A stretch of DNA of 64,000 nt, from assembly GCA_029256105.1 (NCBI GenBank), contig JAQSYO010000002.1:248001-312000 (forward strand), in the 5' to 3' direction. Positions 43,901 to 51,800 of this stretch are shown here, in pieces (within the stretch, counting starts at the first letter, position 1; each line of letters starts with the position of its first letter). This stretch comes from Herbinix sp. (lineage in GTDB: Bacteria; Bacillota; Clostridia; Lachnospirales; Lachnospiraceae). A program made the translations under genes and the position numbers. Under the pieces are notes generated by a model. It made no database searches. It saw only the letters and a program-made list of their open reading frames with translations, and was not told where the DNA came from.

Positions 43901-44459
43901 TACAGAGATTTACTCCAACACTGGCGGTCAATCTTCAAAAGCTACCAATGTCGGTGCAATTGCACAATTCGCAGCTGCTGGTAAAGAAGTAAAGAAGAAG
44001 GATTTAGCACAGATCGCAATGAGCTATGGCTATGTATATGTAGCACAAATCGCTCAGGGTGCTGATTACAACCAAACTGTAAAAGCCTTAGTAGAAGCAG
44101 AAAGCTACAATGGACCTTCCCTTGTTATAGCTTATGCTCCTTGTATCAGCCATGGAATTAAGGGTGGTATGTCGACTGCTCAAACAGAAGAGAAGAATGC
44201 AGTTACTTCAGGATATTGGAATACATTCCGTTTTGATCCTCGTATGGTTGAGGAAGGAAAGAATCCATTCCAGTTAGATAGCAAGGCTCCTACAACAAGC
44301 TATCAGGATTTCTTGAAGAACGAAGTTCGTTATAGTCAACTTAGTCGTCAGAATCCAGAAAGAGCAGAGGAATTATTTGCTCGATCAGAAAAGAATGCAA
44401 TTAATAAATATGCTCACTTACAGAAATTGTCTACACTTTATGGTACTGAAAACGCATAA
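40917..44459 (+). CDS. nifJ: pyruvate:ferredoxin (flavodoxin) oxidoreductase
   Basis: The 1180-residue homodimeric enzyme oxidises pyruvate with CoA to acetyl-CoA and CO2 and reduces ferredoxin. All domains are fused in one chain: the pyruvate-binding N-terminal part (A-Y-P-I-T-P-S-S region), two [4Fe-4S] motifs in the middle (C-I-Q-C-N-F-C-S-Y-V-C-P and C-T-G-C-G-S-C-A-N-V-C-P), a proximal-cluster motif C-A-G-C-G-E-T-P-Y, and the TPP site G-D-G-W-A-Y-D-I-G-F-G-G-L. I chose the ATG at 40917 because AAGGAGG precedes it. The 308-base upstream region is very AT-rich with TATAAT-like boxes at 40782 and 40856 but no clear -35. It supplies reduced ferredoxin to NfnAB. Confidence 0.97.
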   Translation: MARKMKTMDGNNAAAHVSYAFTDVAAIYPITPSSVMAEVTDKWSTEGRKNIFGQEVRVVEMQSEAGAAGTVHGSLAAGALTTTFTASQGLLLMIPNMYKIAGELLPGVINVSARALASHALSIFGDHSDIYACRQTGFAFLASSNPQEVMDLGAVAHLAAIKGRIPFVHFFDGFRTSHEIQKIEAWDYEDLKEMADLDAVDAFRRNALNPEHPVLRGSAQNPDVFFQAREACNTYYDAVPGIVEEYMAKVNAKIGTDYKLFNYYGAADADQIIIAMGSVSDTAEETIDFMNANGSKVGLVKVRLYRPFSAKHLIEAIPATVKKITVLDRTKEPGSLGEPLFLDVVAALKDSVFNNTPVFNGRYGLGSKNTTPAQIIAVYENTAKKTFTIGINDDVTHLSLETKASPNTTPEGTISCKFWGLGADGTVGANKNSIKIIGDHTSMYAQAYFDYDSKKSGGVTMSHLRFGKKPIKSTYLITEANFVACHNPSYVRKYNMVQELKDGGTFLLNCGWDMEEIERHLPGQVKRYIAEHNIKFFTIDGISIGKEIGLGGRINTILQSAFFKLANIIPVEEAVKYMKDAATYSYSKKGEAIVAMNHTAIDRGLTGLNEVIVPDSWKNAQDEEILLKVSEGRKEVVDFVNNILTPINAQQGNDLPVSTFLAEANGTLPQGSAAFEKRGIAVDVPTWDLENCIQCNFCSYVCPHAVIRPVALTADESANAPEGMKKTAMTGVPGMEFAMTVSVLDCTGCGSCANVCPGKKGNKALIMNPLESQLAEQNIFEYGLSLEEKPEVAEKFKDVSVKGSQFKQPLLEFSGACAGCGETPYAKLVTQLFGERMYIANATGCSSIWGGSMPSTPYTVNKKGQGPAWANSLFEDNAEFGLGMSLAQQALRSRLKDKVAALAATTDKDDVKTTAERYLSTYDNGRENSGASSALLRVLESCDAAEAKDIIKDKDFLSKKSQWIFGGDGWAYDIGFGGLDHVIASGQDVNILVFDTEIYSNTGGQSSKATNVGAIAQFAAAGKEVKKKDLAQIAMSYGYVYVAQIAQGADYNQTVKALVEAESYNGPSLVIAYAPCISHGIKGGMSTAQTEEKNAVTSGYWNTFRFDPRMVEEGKNPFQLDSKAPTTSYQDFLKNEVRYSQLSRQNPERAEELFARSEKNAINKYAHLQKLSTLYGTENA

Positions 44460-44492
44460 TTAGTGATTGTAGAATTTACTTAAATTATAAAT

Positions 44493-44534
44493 AAAACAGA
44501 CTCGGTATGTTAATTATATTGAGTCTGTTTTTTT
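44493..44534 (+). terminator. terminator after the pyruvate oxidoreductase gene
   Basis: An 11-bp stem AAAACAGACTC/GAGTCTGTTTT (44493-44503 with 44521-44531) with a 17-base loop ends in a run of T. Confidence 0.85.
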
Positions 44535-44541
44535 GTTGATG

Positions 44542-44763
44542 TTATAATCTTGGTTGAGCTTCAATAATTTCGGTCTCCGGAACTGCGATTGGAACAACAT
44601 TTTTATCACCCGCCAAAAGATCTTCATTAACAGCTATTGTCGCTAAGGAGGCGGCAAGCTGTCCTAAGATAGCCGTAAGCAGGGGAAGATCATCCTTTGG
44701 TGTACACTTTGCAATGATACAAGCTAGAGTATTGACGAAAGTAATAAGTTCGCAGGAATTCAT
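44542..44763 (-). CDS. small protein with Cys-rich helical part (DUF6774-like, 73 aa)
   Basis: The 73-residue protein starts MNSCELITFVNTLACIIAKC: three Cys on an amphipathic or hydrophobic helix, then L-L-T-A-I-L-G-Q-L-A-A-S-L-A-T-I, a second helix that could pack on it, and an acidic/Pro tail. It resembles a small clostridial family with this start (DUF6774, from memory). Function unknown. GAGGTG lies six bases before the ATG at 44763; a longer frame to 44814 has no ribosome binding site. Confidence 0.6.
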   Translation of the reverse strand: MNSCELITFVNTLACIIAKCTPKDDLPLLTAILGQLAASLATIAVNEDLLAGDKNVVPIAVPETEIIEAQPRL

Positions 44764-44880
44764 ATGATTCACCTCGTTATTATATATACGAGAATTTATG
44801 AATTTTGTTACCATAGCATAACCATAATTAATTATGCAACATTACAGATAAGAATAGAGATGTATATGAGTGCAACAAAA

Positions 44881-44943
44881 AGGTCTGTCACAAAGTGATT
44901 CACGCCTTTTAATCAGAGGAGCGAAACACAAAGTAACAGACCT
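44881..44943 (-). terminator. terminator of the tRNA-Arg transcript
   Basis: AGGTCTGT (44881-44888) pairs perfectly with ACAGACCT (44936-44943), with further imperfect pairing inside. On the minus strand it is followed by TTTTTG. It starts seven bases after the tRNA 3' end. Confidence 0.7.
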
Positions 44944-44950
44944 AAAAATA

Positions 44951-45023
44951 TGCACCTGACTGGATTTGAACCGGCGACCTTTCACTTCGGAGGCGAACGC
45001 TCTATCCACTGAGCTACAAGTGC
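44951..45023 (-). tRNA. tRNA-Arg(CCG)
   Basis: On the minus strand GCACTTG pairs with CAGGTGC, the D arm is AGCTCAGTGGATAGAGC, the anticodon loop is CTCCGAA (anticodon CCG) on a stem with one G-T, and the T arm has GGTTCAAATCC. It reads the CGG arginine codon. CCA is not encoded. Confidence 0.94.
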
Positions 45024-45156
45024 AAGTAAAAGAAAGCACATAAGAAACTGGGCTTTCTTAGACTATGTTATTATATACTATATAAATTGCAAAGTAAAGA
45101 AAGTTTTGAGCAAATTTATAACAACTCTAAGGCTTGAATGCGATACATTAAAATAT

Positions 45157-45969
45157 TTAGTTTGGAGGAAATTCCTCAATTTCTATGCGTTTGTGTAGAT
45201 ATCTTTTTTTATACTTTATCCTTGCATATTTTGCAATCCGATTCACTATATTATAGTTAACTACACCACCAACTACTCCAACTACAGGAATGCCTTGTAT
45301 AAATTTGGCTGTTAGTAAGGCCTCGGATAATACCTTGGAAGTAGCCGCCACCAGTTTTTCGGTATCATAATTACTATCGATGTTTTTATCTATTTTTTCA
45401 CCCAATTGCTCAAGTATCTTATCAAATTCCTTTTGTTGCTCACCTTTCGTTATTGCTCCACAGATTAATAATAACATATAGTTTCGTTCCTCTGGAGCAT
45501 CACATTGGTAGCCATAACTTAAGGCAACTTCATAGTTGGTTCTAAGAATTACGGAAAGAAAAAGTGGAATATCCGGTAAACCTATCCCAAGAAGTCCAAG
45601 GATACTACCCTCTAGAACGGAGAAAGTGGAATTCACCAGTTTTGATTGCTTTGATTGCTTATCGAGTCTTTTTATATGCTCTTTGCTGAATTTCTTATTA
45701 AGTGCATAATTGTTAATATCATGATTTAATTCAATTTTTTCTTTATTATAGGTTCGTTCAATATAAGGACTCCCTTTTTCGAATACTAATTGAAATCCTT
45801 TATTAATGGCTTTATCCAATACGTCTATTAACTTCTCAGGTATCTTGCTTTGGATTTTATCCATAACTGGCGAGATTTTGTCATTAATAAAAGTGTGGTC
45901 TGATTGCGTTAAAATCTTTTGCTCCTGCTTTTCCAAACGCTTTAACTGTTGGTTCAATACTTGTTCCAT
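45157..45969 (-). CDS. EcsC-family protein
   Basis: The 270-residue protein shows the EcsC pattern: a basic, helical N-terminal part, then a glycine-rich amphipathic region L-G-L-L-G-I-G-L-P-D-I-P near residue 131, the S-Y-G-Y motif near residue 152, and a C-terminal glycine-rich stretch I-P-V-V-G-V-V-G-G-V-V-N-Y near residue 233. These proteins associate with the membrane; in Bacillus one is encoded beside an ABC transporter, but here the gene stands alone. Its role is unknown. No ABC gene is adjacent. Confidence 0.8.
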   Translation of the reverse strand: MEQVLNQQLKRLEKQEQKILTQSDHTFINDKISPVMDKIQSKIPEKLIDVLDKAINKGFQLVFEKGSPYIERTYNKEKIELNHDINNYALNKKFSKEHIKRLDKQSKQSKLVNSTFSVLEGSILGLLGIGLPDIPLFLSVILRTNYEVALSYGYQCDAPEERNYMLLLICGAITKGEQQKEFDKILEQLGEKIDKNIDSNYDTEKLVAATSKVLSEALLTAKFIQGIPVVGVVGGVVNYNIVNRIAKYARIKYKKRYLHKRIEIEEFPPN

Positions 45970-46125
45970 TCATCATCGTCCTCTCATATTAAATCTCATA
46001 TTCTTATTATATGTTTTCTTTCTGTATTTGTATAATTATATTCCAATTAAAATTGGTAAAGTATAGCTAAAATGTAAATGTTACGAAATTGTTAAATAGT
46101 ATTACATAAAAATGAAATATTTATG

Positions 46126-46154
46126 TTGCATTTTTTCCGTATTTTTGTTAAAAT
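46126..46154 (+). promoter_or_regulatory. promoter of the exported protein gene
   Basis: TTGCAT (46126-46131) and TAAAAT (46149-46154) are separated by 17 bp. The start codon lies 47 bases downstream. Confidence 0.55.
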
Positions 46155-46201
46155 AGAAACAACAATTAATTAACAAAGGTACAAGGATTCGAGGAGATTA
46201 A

Positions 46202-46999
46202 ATGAAACTTAAATATAAAAAGATTATTTTAATGACAACAATGAGCACCATGGGCATAGGATTACTAACATTATCCGTAAGCCAAGACAAATCGAAAATA
46301 GAAGGAAACTTAGGTGCTGACACTGCGATAGAAGCTAGTTTATTATCAGATGATTCCACCTCAGAGTTAAATATATTATCTAAGGAAGCTACAACAGAAG
46401 CAACTGATTTACCGACCGTAACACCGACACCGACGGATATTCCAACACCTACTGAATGGCCGGTTTATGATATTGAGAAATCAGGTACTTATCCTAAAAT
46501 TGATGATCTCTTTGAGGATTATTATACGGCTAAGTACAATCGCGATGTCGACAAATTAAAAAGTATTTTAAGTGATCCTAGTAAAGCAGAGACAGAAGAG
46601 CAACTACAAAGTAAGACAGAATATATCGATGATTATCGTAACATTAAGACTTATACAAAGAAGGGTGTGGAAGAAGGCACTTATATTGTATATGTTTATC
46701 ATGAAATCAAATTTACCAGTGTTAATACACCAGCACCAGGACTTGCCAAATTTTATGTTGTTACTGGAGAAGACAAGAAGCTTAAAATCTATTCCGGAGA
46801 TATGGATGACGATTTAAAAGCGTACTTTGACGCCAGAAATGAAGACGAAGATGTTGTCGCTTTAATCGAAATGACCAACGAAAAAAGTGAAAAAGCAAAA
46901 GACAATGATGAAGATTTGCAAAATTTCTGGAAAAATATTGATGAGATGGCGAATAACAGTCAGGATACTAAAACAGCAGAAGGCGATTCAGCTGAATAA
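46202..46999 (+). CDS. exported Thr/Pro-linker protein (265 aa)
   Basis: A basic start and hydrophobic segment (residues 5-27, L-M-T-T-M-S-T-M-G-I-G-L-L-T-L) form a signal peptide or anchor without a lipobox. A Ser/Thr/Pro-rich linker with T-P-T-P-T-D-I-P-T-P-T (about 74-84) follows, then a folded domain (about 95-225) with F-E-D-Y-Y-T-A-K-Y and E-E-G-T-Y-I-V-Y-V-Y-H-E-I-K-F that looks like an NTF2/cystatin-type sheet, and an acidic tail. No Cys is present. I do not recognise the family. It is followed by a terminator that also contains the ribosome binding site of the next gene. Confidence 0.7.
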   Translation: MKLKYKKIILMTTMSTMGIGLLTLSVSQDKSKIEGNLGADTAIEASLLSDDSTSELNILSKEATTEATDLPTVTPTPTDIPTPTEWPVYDIEKSGTYPKIDDLFEDYYTAKYNRDVDKLKSILSDPSKAETEEQLQSKTEYIDDYRNIKTYTKKGVEEGTYIVYVYHEIKFTSVNTPAPGLAKFYVVTGEDKKLKIYSGDMDDDLKAYFDARNEDEDVVALIEMTNEKSEKAKDNDEDLQNFWKNIDEMANNSQDTKTAEGDSAE

Positions 47000-47009
47000 A
47001 TAACTATTA

Positions 47010-47051
47010 ACTCCTTATACTATGTAATACAATAGTATAAGGAGTGTTTTT
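47010..47051 (+). terminator. terminator hairpin that hides the next ribosome binding site
   Basis: A perfect 14-bp stem (47010-47023 with 47032-47045) with an 8-base loop is followed by GTTTTT and directly by the ATG at 47052. The right arm contains AAGGAG, the ribosome binding site of the next gene. Folding would both end transcription and cover the ribosome site. Confidence 0.8.
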
Positions 47052-47486
47052 ATGGTAGGAAATGTAGATTTAGATTTATTGGAAAAGACATATCAAAATG
47101 CCTCCATTGGTATTACAGCGATTGAAGCTGTACTCGATAAAGCCTCAGATAAAGAATTCAGCAGTGAGTTACACAAGCAGTTAAAGGATTATCAGGAGCT
47201 GGCAGATCAATCGAAAAGCCAGTTATTAAAGAATGGTGCAGAGGTAAAGGACAAATCCTTCTATGATAAAACTATGATGAAGGGTAATGTAAAAATGAAT
47301 ACCTTAATCGATTCCTCGGATAGTCATATTGCACAGATGGTAATTCAAGGTAGTACAATGGGAGTAACGCAAATGACAAAGTTATTACATTCCAGTCAAG
47401 GAGCCGATGGAGTCAGTACGCAAATAGCAAAAGACTTTATTAAAAGAGAAGAAAATAACATCGAAGTTATGAAAAATTACCTGTAA
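47052..47486 (+). CDS. helical-bundle protein, DUF2383/ferritin-like (144 aa)
   Basis: The 144-residue all-helical protein has four amphipathic helices of about 25-30 residues, with N-A-S-I-G-I-T-A-I-E near residue 16, M-K-G-N-V-K-M-N-T near residue 76 and S-S-D-S-H-I-A-Q-M near residue 88, the features of the DUF2383-type four-helix bundle seen in spore-forming clostridia. The metal-binding Glu/His set of true ferritins is not clear. The ribosome binding site is inside a terminator hairpin, so expression of this gene from the upstream promoter is likely limited. Function unknown. Confidence 0.6.
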   Translation: MVGNVDLDLLEKTYQNASIGITAIEAVLDKASDKEFSSELHKQLKDYQELADQSKSQLLKNGAEVKDKSFYDKTMMKGNVKMNTLIDSSDSHIAQMVIQGSTMGVTQMTKLLHSSQGADGVSTQIAKDFIKREENNIEVMKNYL

Positions 47487-47559
47487 GCTTGATAACCTGA
47501 ACGATAACTTAAGTATTAGTGAATTTAATTGTTGTGAATGCATTTGATATGAATAAAAG

Positions 47560-47600
47560 GACTGCTGCTTCGACCAAATGTCGTAAACAGCAGTCTTTTC
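47560..47600 (+). terminator. terminator after the helical-bundle gene
   Basis: An 8-bp GC-rich stem GACTGCTG/CAGCAGTC (47560-47567 with 47588-47595), with a further small CGAC/GTCG pairing inside the loop, is followed by TTTT. Confidence 0.75.
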
Positions 47601-47697
47601 CTTAATAAACTGGGGAAAAACAAGTGGACGGATTATGCCAAATCAAGTATAATAAAACATAAATATAACAGGTTTTTGGTCGGAAAGTAGGATACTT

Positions 47698-48456
47698 ATG
47701 GCAAAGAGAACGAAGAGATTAACCTCGCAAGGGGAAGAAAAGAATGATGGCATCAGAATAAATAAATTCTTAAGTGAAGCTGGTGTTTGCTCTAGAAGAG
47801 AGGCAGATCGATTTGTCGAAGAAGGTAAAGTGAAGATCGATGGAGCCATTGCTCAGATGGGATCAAAGGTTACAAAAGAGAATAAGGTTACCTTTTGCGA
47901 TAAATTAGTAAAGAAGGAAGAAAAGTTAGTACTGATTGCCTTCAATAAACCGGAGGGTATTGTATGTACTTCAGATCATAGTGAACCAGATAATATCATT
48001 GATTACATCAGTTATGGGATGCGGATTTACCCAATCGGCAGACTGGACAAGGATTCAGAGGGCTTAATATTGCTAACGAATGATGGTGATATCGTGAATA
48101 AGATATTAAGAGCCGAGAACAAGCATGAAAAGGAATATATTGTTACTGTGAACAAGGAAATAACCCAGGAATTTACTAAGAAAATGTCAAATGGAGTACC
48201 AATTCTAGATACTGTAACAAACCCCTGTAAGGTAAATCAAATTGATAAGTTTAACTTTAATATCATTTTAACACAGGGCTTAAACAGACAAATCAGACGT
48301 ATGTGCGAAAATCTGGGATATCGTGTTGTTAATTTAAAGCGTATCAGAATTATGAATATACAACTAGGGAGATTAAAGACCGGAGATTATCGAAATGTTA
48401 CGGAGAAGGAAATTGAGGACTTAAACAAATTAATTCAGCAAAGAGCAAATAAATAA
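47698..48456 (+). CDS. rluF: RluF-type ribosomal large subunit pseudouridine synthase
   Basis: The 252-residue protein has an N-terminal S4 RNA-binding domain (I-N-K-F-L-S-E-A-G-V-C-S-R-R-E-A-D-R, about 18-35) and the catalytic domain with the essential Asp in P-I-G-R-L-D-K-D-S-E-G-L (about residue 118). The L-N-R-Q-I-R-R-M-C motif follows. It isomerises uridine in 23S rRNA; the spacing and the M-C-E-N-L-G-Y segment are closest to RluF, which modifies U2604, but RluB/RluE cannot be excluded. It is a single gene with its own upstream region. Confidence 0.9.
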   Translation: MAKRTKRLTSQGEEKNDGIRINKFLSEAGVCSRREADRFVEEGKVKIDGAIAQMGSKVTKENKVTFCDKLVKKEEKLVLIAFNKPEGIVCTSDHSEPDNIIDYISYGMRIYPIGRLDKDSEGLILLTNDGDIVNKILRAENKHEKEYIVTVNKEITQEFTKKMSNGVPILDTVTNPCKVNQIDKFNFNIILTQGLNRQIRRMCENLGYRVVNLKRIRIMNIQLGRLKTGDYRNVTEKEIEDLNKLIQQRANK

Positions 48457-48680
48457 CTGTATTTTTAACATGGACATCAGATGGAACGGTTGTGTGTTAA
48501 ACTATGTATTAAGGTAAGTGTTTGAAACGAAAAGAATGATGTGAATAGAATTATGTGAATAGAATGATATGCATTGATTCAAACAAATAGTTAATTAGAG
48601 GAAAATACGATTATCTGTACAGATATAACAGAATATATAACCAAAAATAAAAAGAATATATTAAGTAAGGAAGGTACAGT

Positions 48681-50687
48681 GTGACTATGGATATCAAGCA
48701 GGAGATAGAAGAATTAAGAAAACAGCTGAAATACCATAATGACCGGTATTATAACCAGGATGATCCAGAGATTTCGGATTATGAATATGATCAATTATCC
48801 TTACGTCTGCGTAAATTAGAGCAGGAGCATCCGGAATTTATGAAAGCCGATTCTCCGACACAAAAGATTGGTGGTACGGTAAAAAGAGAAGCAGGAATAC
48901 TAGTAAAACATAATATACCGATGCAAAGCCTCCAAGATGTATTCAATAAAGAAGAGGTATTTAGTTTTGTAGAAAAGATCCAGAAGGAACGTAGCGATAC
49001 AGTATTTATTGTTGAGAAGAAGATAGATGGTCTATCAGTTTCCTTACGTTATACAGAAGGAAATCTGACCATGGGCGTTACCAGGGGTGACGGAATTAAC
49101 TATGGTGAGGATGTAACAGATAATATTAAGATGATTAAAGATGTAAAGACGAAGCTAAAGGTAGCAGTTCCTTATATCGAAATCAGAGGCGAAGTTCATA
49201 TGAAAAATGAAGACTTCGAAGCTGTAAATGAACGACTTGAGGCAGCAGGTAAGAAACTGTTTGCGAATCCACGTAATTGTTCAGCGGGAACTCTTCGACA
49301 ACTAGATCCCCAAGTAGTCAAGGAGCGAAAACTCTCGTTATTCATATTCAATGTTCAGGAGTCCAGAGGCATATCCTTTCAGTCGCATTCGGAGAGTCTT
49401 GAGTGGTTAAAGGAGCAAGGGATTAAGGTTATAGAGGGATATCAAAAATGTAAAACAGCAGAGGAAGTATGGGATGCAATTACCGCAATTGGTGAATCCC
49501 GAGGAAATCTGCCTTATGATATTGACGGTGCTGTGGTTAAGGTTGATAACCTAGAGGATCGCGTGTATTTTGGCACTACTTCCAAGGTGCCCAAATGGGC
49601 AATTGCCTATAAATATCCACCAGAGGAAAAGGAAACCATAGTAAAAGAAATTCGTCTCACTGTTGGCAGAACAGGTAGGATAACTCCTACTGCTATCTTT
49701 GAACCTATTCGGTTATGTGGAACCAATGTTGAGAGAGCGACATTGCATAACCAGGACCGAATCAATGAACTTGATGTTCGAATCGGAGATACGATTGTAG
49801 TCAGAAAAGCAGGAGAAATTATCCCCGAGGTGTTATCTGTGGTTAAATCCAAACGTCAAGTGGATGCAGTACCCTTTCAGATATCCACCACCTGCCCTAG
49901 TTGTGGTGCTCCTACGGTTCGAGATCTTAATACAGCCGATACCAAGTGTACCAATTTGAATTGCCCGGCACAGTTAAGTCAACATATTATGAACTTTGTA
50001 GGCCGCAATGCTATGGACATCAAAGGTTTTGGTGAAGCATATGTAGAGGTGTTAATTAAAGAAGGATATTTAAAAGATATAGCAGATATTTATTATTTGA
50101 AAGATTATCGTGAGGAACTGATTGAGAAAGGGTTAATCGGGAAAGAAAAGAATACAGATAAGTTATTGAAGGCAATCGAGGATAGCAAATCAAATGATAT
50201 TGACCGTTTAATTACCGGACTTGGTATAAAGAATATAGGTAGACAGGCTGGAGCGGAGTTAAAGAAGCATTTTAAGTCACTAAATGAACTAAAAGAGGCG
50301 TCCTATGAAGAGTTAGTAGCTATCAATGATGTTGGTGCTATTAGTGCGACCTCGATTGTTGACTTTTTTAATTTTGAAGAGAACCGCAACATACTGAAAC
50401 GCTTAGAAATTGCAGGCATGAATTTTACCTCACTTGAGGATTTTAGTGCAAAAGATCAGCGCTTTGCAGGATTAACCTTTGTAATAACCGGAACCTTGCC
50501 ATCTATGGGAAGGTCTGAGATGGAGGAGCTTGTGAAAAGTTATGGTGGTAAGGTATCCGGTAGCGTATCGAAAAACACAAATTATTTAATTGCCGGTGAA
50601 AATGCAGGAAGTAAATTAACCAAGGCTCAAGAACTTGCAATCTCAATTCTTACAGAAGATGAGATAAAGGAAATGATTCAAAAGTAA
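48681..50687 (+). CDS. ligA: NAD-dependent DNA ligase
   Basis: LigA seals nicks in DNA during replication and repair. The 668-residue protein has the adenylation lysine in E-K-K-I-D-G-L-S near residue 115, the OB region, a four-Cys zinc finger (C-P-S-C-G, then C-T-N-L-N-C-P), helix-hairpin-helix repeats and a C-terminal BRCT domain (F-V-I-T-G-T-L-P near residue 598). The start could be the GTG at 48681, six bases after AAGGAAGG, or the ATG at 48687; both keep the same protein apart from two residues. The 224 bases before it contain two ATGTGAATAGAAT copies and no gene. Confidence 0.97.
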   Translation: MTMDIKQEIEELRKQLKYHNDRYYNQDDPEISDYEYDQLSLRLRKLEQEHPEFMKADSPTQKIGGTVKREAGILVKHNIPMQSLQDVFNKEEVFSFVEKIQKERSDTVFIVEKKIDGLSVSLRYTEGNLTMGVTRGDGINYGEDVTDNIKMIKDVKTKLKVAVPYIEIRGEVHMKNEDFEAVNERLEAAGKKLFANPRNCSAGTLRQLDPQVVKERKLSLFIFNVQESRGISFQSHSESLEWLKEQGIKVIEGYQKCKTAEEVWDAITAIGESRGNLPYDIDGAVVKVDNLEDRVYFGTTSKVPKWAIAYKYPPEEKETIVKEIRLTVGRTGRITPTAIFEPIRLCGTNVERATLHNQDRINELDVRIGDTIVVRKAGEIIPEVLSVVKSKRQVDAVPFQISTTCPSCGAPTVRDLNTADTKCTNLNCPAQLSQHIMNFVGRNAMDIKGFGEAYVEVLIKEGYLKDIADIYYLKDYREELIEKGLIGKEKNTDKLLKAIEDSKSNDIDRLITGLGIKNIGRQAGAELKKHFKSLNELKEASYEELVAINDVGAISATSIVDFFNFEENRNILKRLEIAGMNFTSLEDFSAKDQRFAGLTFVITGTLPSMGRSEMEELVKSYGGKVSGSVSKNTNYLIAGENAGSKLTKAQELAISILTEDEIKEMIQK

Positions 50688-50714
50688 ATAAATGGTTAAA
50701 TTTGTGATTGTTTA

Positions 50715-50743
50715 TTGATTTATTCAGGTAATCATGATATGAT
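50715..50743 (+). promoter_or_regulatory. promoter of metA
   Basis: TTGATT (50715-50720) and TATGAT (50738-50743) are separated by 17 bp. The gene starts 41 bases downstream. No SAM riboswitch or T-box is visible in this short leader. Confidence 0.6.
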
Positions 50744-50784
50744 ATCTACTGCTATGACAAAATTTATGAAAATGGTGATGAATT

Positions 50785-51690
50785 ATGCCGATTAAAGTAC
50801 AGAGCGATTTACCTGCTAAGAAAATTCTCGAAGATGAGAACATATTTATAATGGATGAGACCAGAGCAATGCATCAGGATATCAGACCACTGAAGATTGC
50901 CATCTTAAATTTGATGCCAATTAAGGAAGATACTGAGGTTCAATTGCTACGGAGTCTTTCGAATACACCTTTGCAGGTGGATGTTACCTTTTTGACCACA
51001 GGAACCTATGTTGGATCACACACACCCACCAGTCATTTAGACCAATTTTATGAAACCTTTGACAATATTAAAAACCGTAAATTCGATGGTTTGATTATTA
51101 CAGGTGCTCCGGTAGAATTAATGGAGTTTGAAGAAGTCACTTATTGGGACGAGTTAGTGAAAATTATGGAATGGTCAAAAGCAAATGTAACCTCTACGCT
51201 TCACATTTGTTGGGGTGCTCAAGCAGGGTTGTATTATCACTACGGTATTAATAAATTGACGTTGGACAAAAAGATGTTTGGAATTTTTGAGCACAAAGTA
51301 GCACAACGTAAAAATCCTTTTGTGAGAGGCTTTGATGATATATTCTTTGCTCCTCATTCCAGATACACAACTGTATCTAGAGAGGATATTATAAATTGTA
51401 AGGACCTTACCATTCTAGCTGAATCTGACGAAGCGGGGGTATTTATCGTAGCAGCTCAGGATGAAAAACAACTATTTGTTATGGGACATCCCGAATATGA
51501 CCGCATATCGCTGGACAAAGAATATAAAAGAGATGTTGCTAAAGGCCTTGATATTGATTTACCTAAGAATTATTATCCGCAGGATCAACCGGAGTATCGG
51601 CCGAATCTTGTTTGGCGGGCACATGCCAATGCGATGTATACAAATTGGCTCAATTACTACGTTTATCAAAGAACACCTTATGAACTTTAA
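50785..51690 (+). CDS. metA: homoserine O-acetyltransferase (MetA family)
   Basis: The 301-residue protein of the MetA/HTS family acylates homoserine as the first step of methionine synthesis. The nucleophile Cys142 is in H-I-C-W-G-A-Q-A-G, and the E-H-K and H-P-E-Y-D motifs carry the other catalytic residues. Residue 111 is Glu (P-V-E-L). In characterised MetA proteins a Glu at this place selects acetyl-CoA over succinyl-CoA, so acetylation is the better prediction despite the common 'succinyltransferase' name. GGTGATG precedes the ATG weakly. It is a single gene, and no other methionine gene is adjacent. Confidence 0.94.
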   Translation: MPIKVQSDLPAKKILEDENIFIMDETRAMHQDIRPLKIAILNLMPIKEDTEVQLLRSLSNTPLQVDVTFLTTGTYVGSHTPTSHLDQFYETFDNIKNRKFDGLIITGAPVELMEFEEVTYWDELVKIMEWSKANVTSTLHICWGAQAGLYYHYGINKLTLDKKMFGIFEHKVAQRKNPFVRGFDDIFFAPHSRYTTVSREDIINCKDLTILAESDEAGVFIVAAQDEKQLFVMGHPEYDRISLDKEYKRDVAKGLDIDLPKNYYPQDQPEYRPNLVWRAHANAMYTNWLNYYVYQRTPYEL

Positions 51691-51800
51691 AGAGAAAGTT
51701 GATAGGGATCACAGTAACACGGTCTTAACTATAATCATAATCAAGGTAATGGGATGTGATTTTAACATTTGAATTCAGTTTTAAGTTGGGGGACGAGTAT

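Noticed and set aside
50690-50784. SAM riboswitch or T-box before metA
   Set aside because: The leader is only about 40 bases after a good promoter, too short for either, and none of their conserved blocks is visible.
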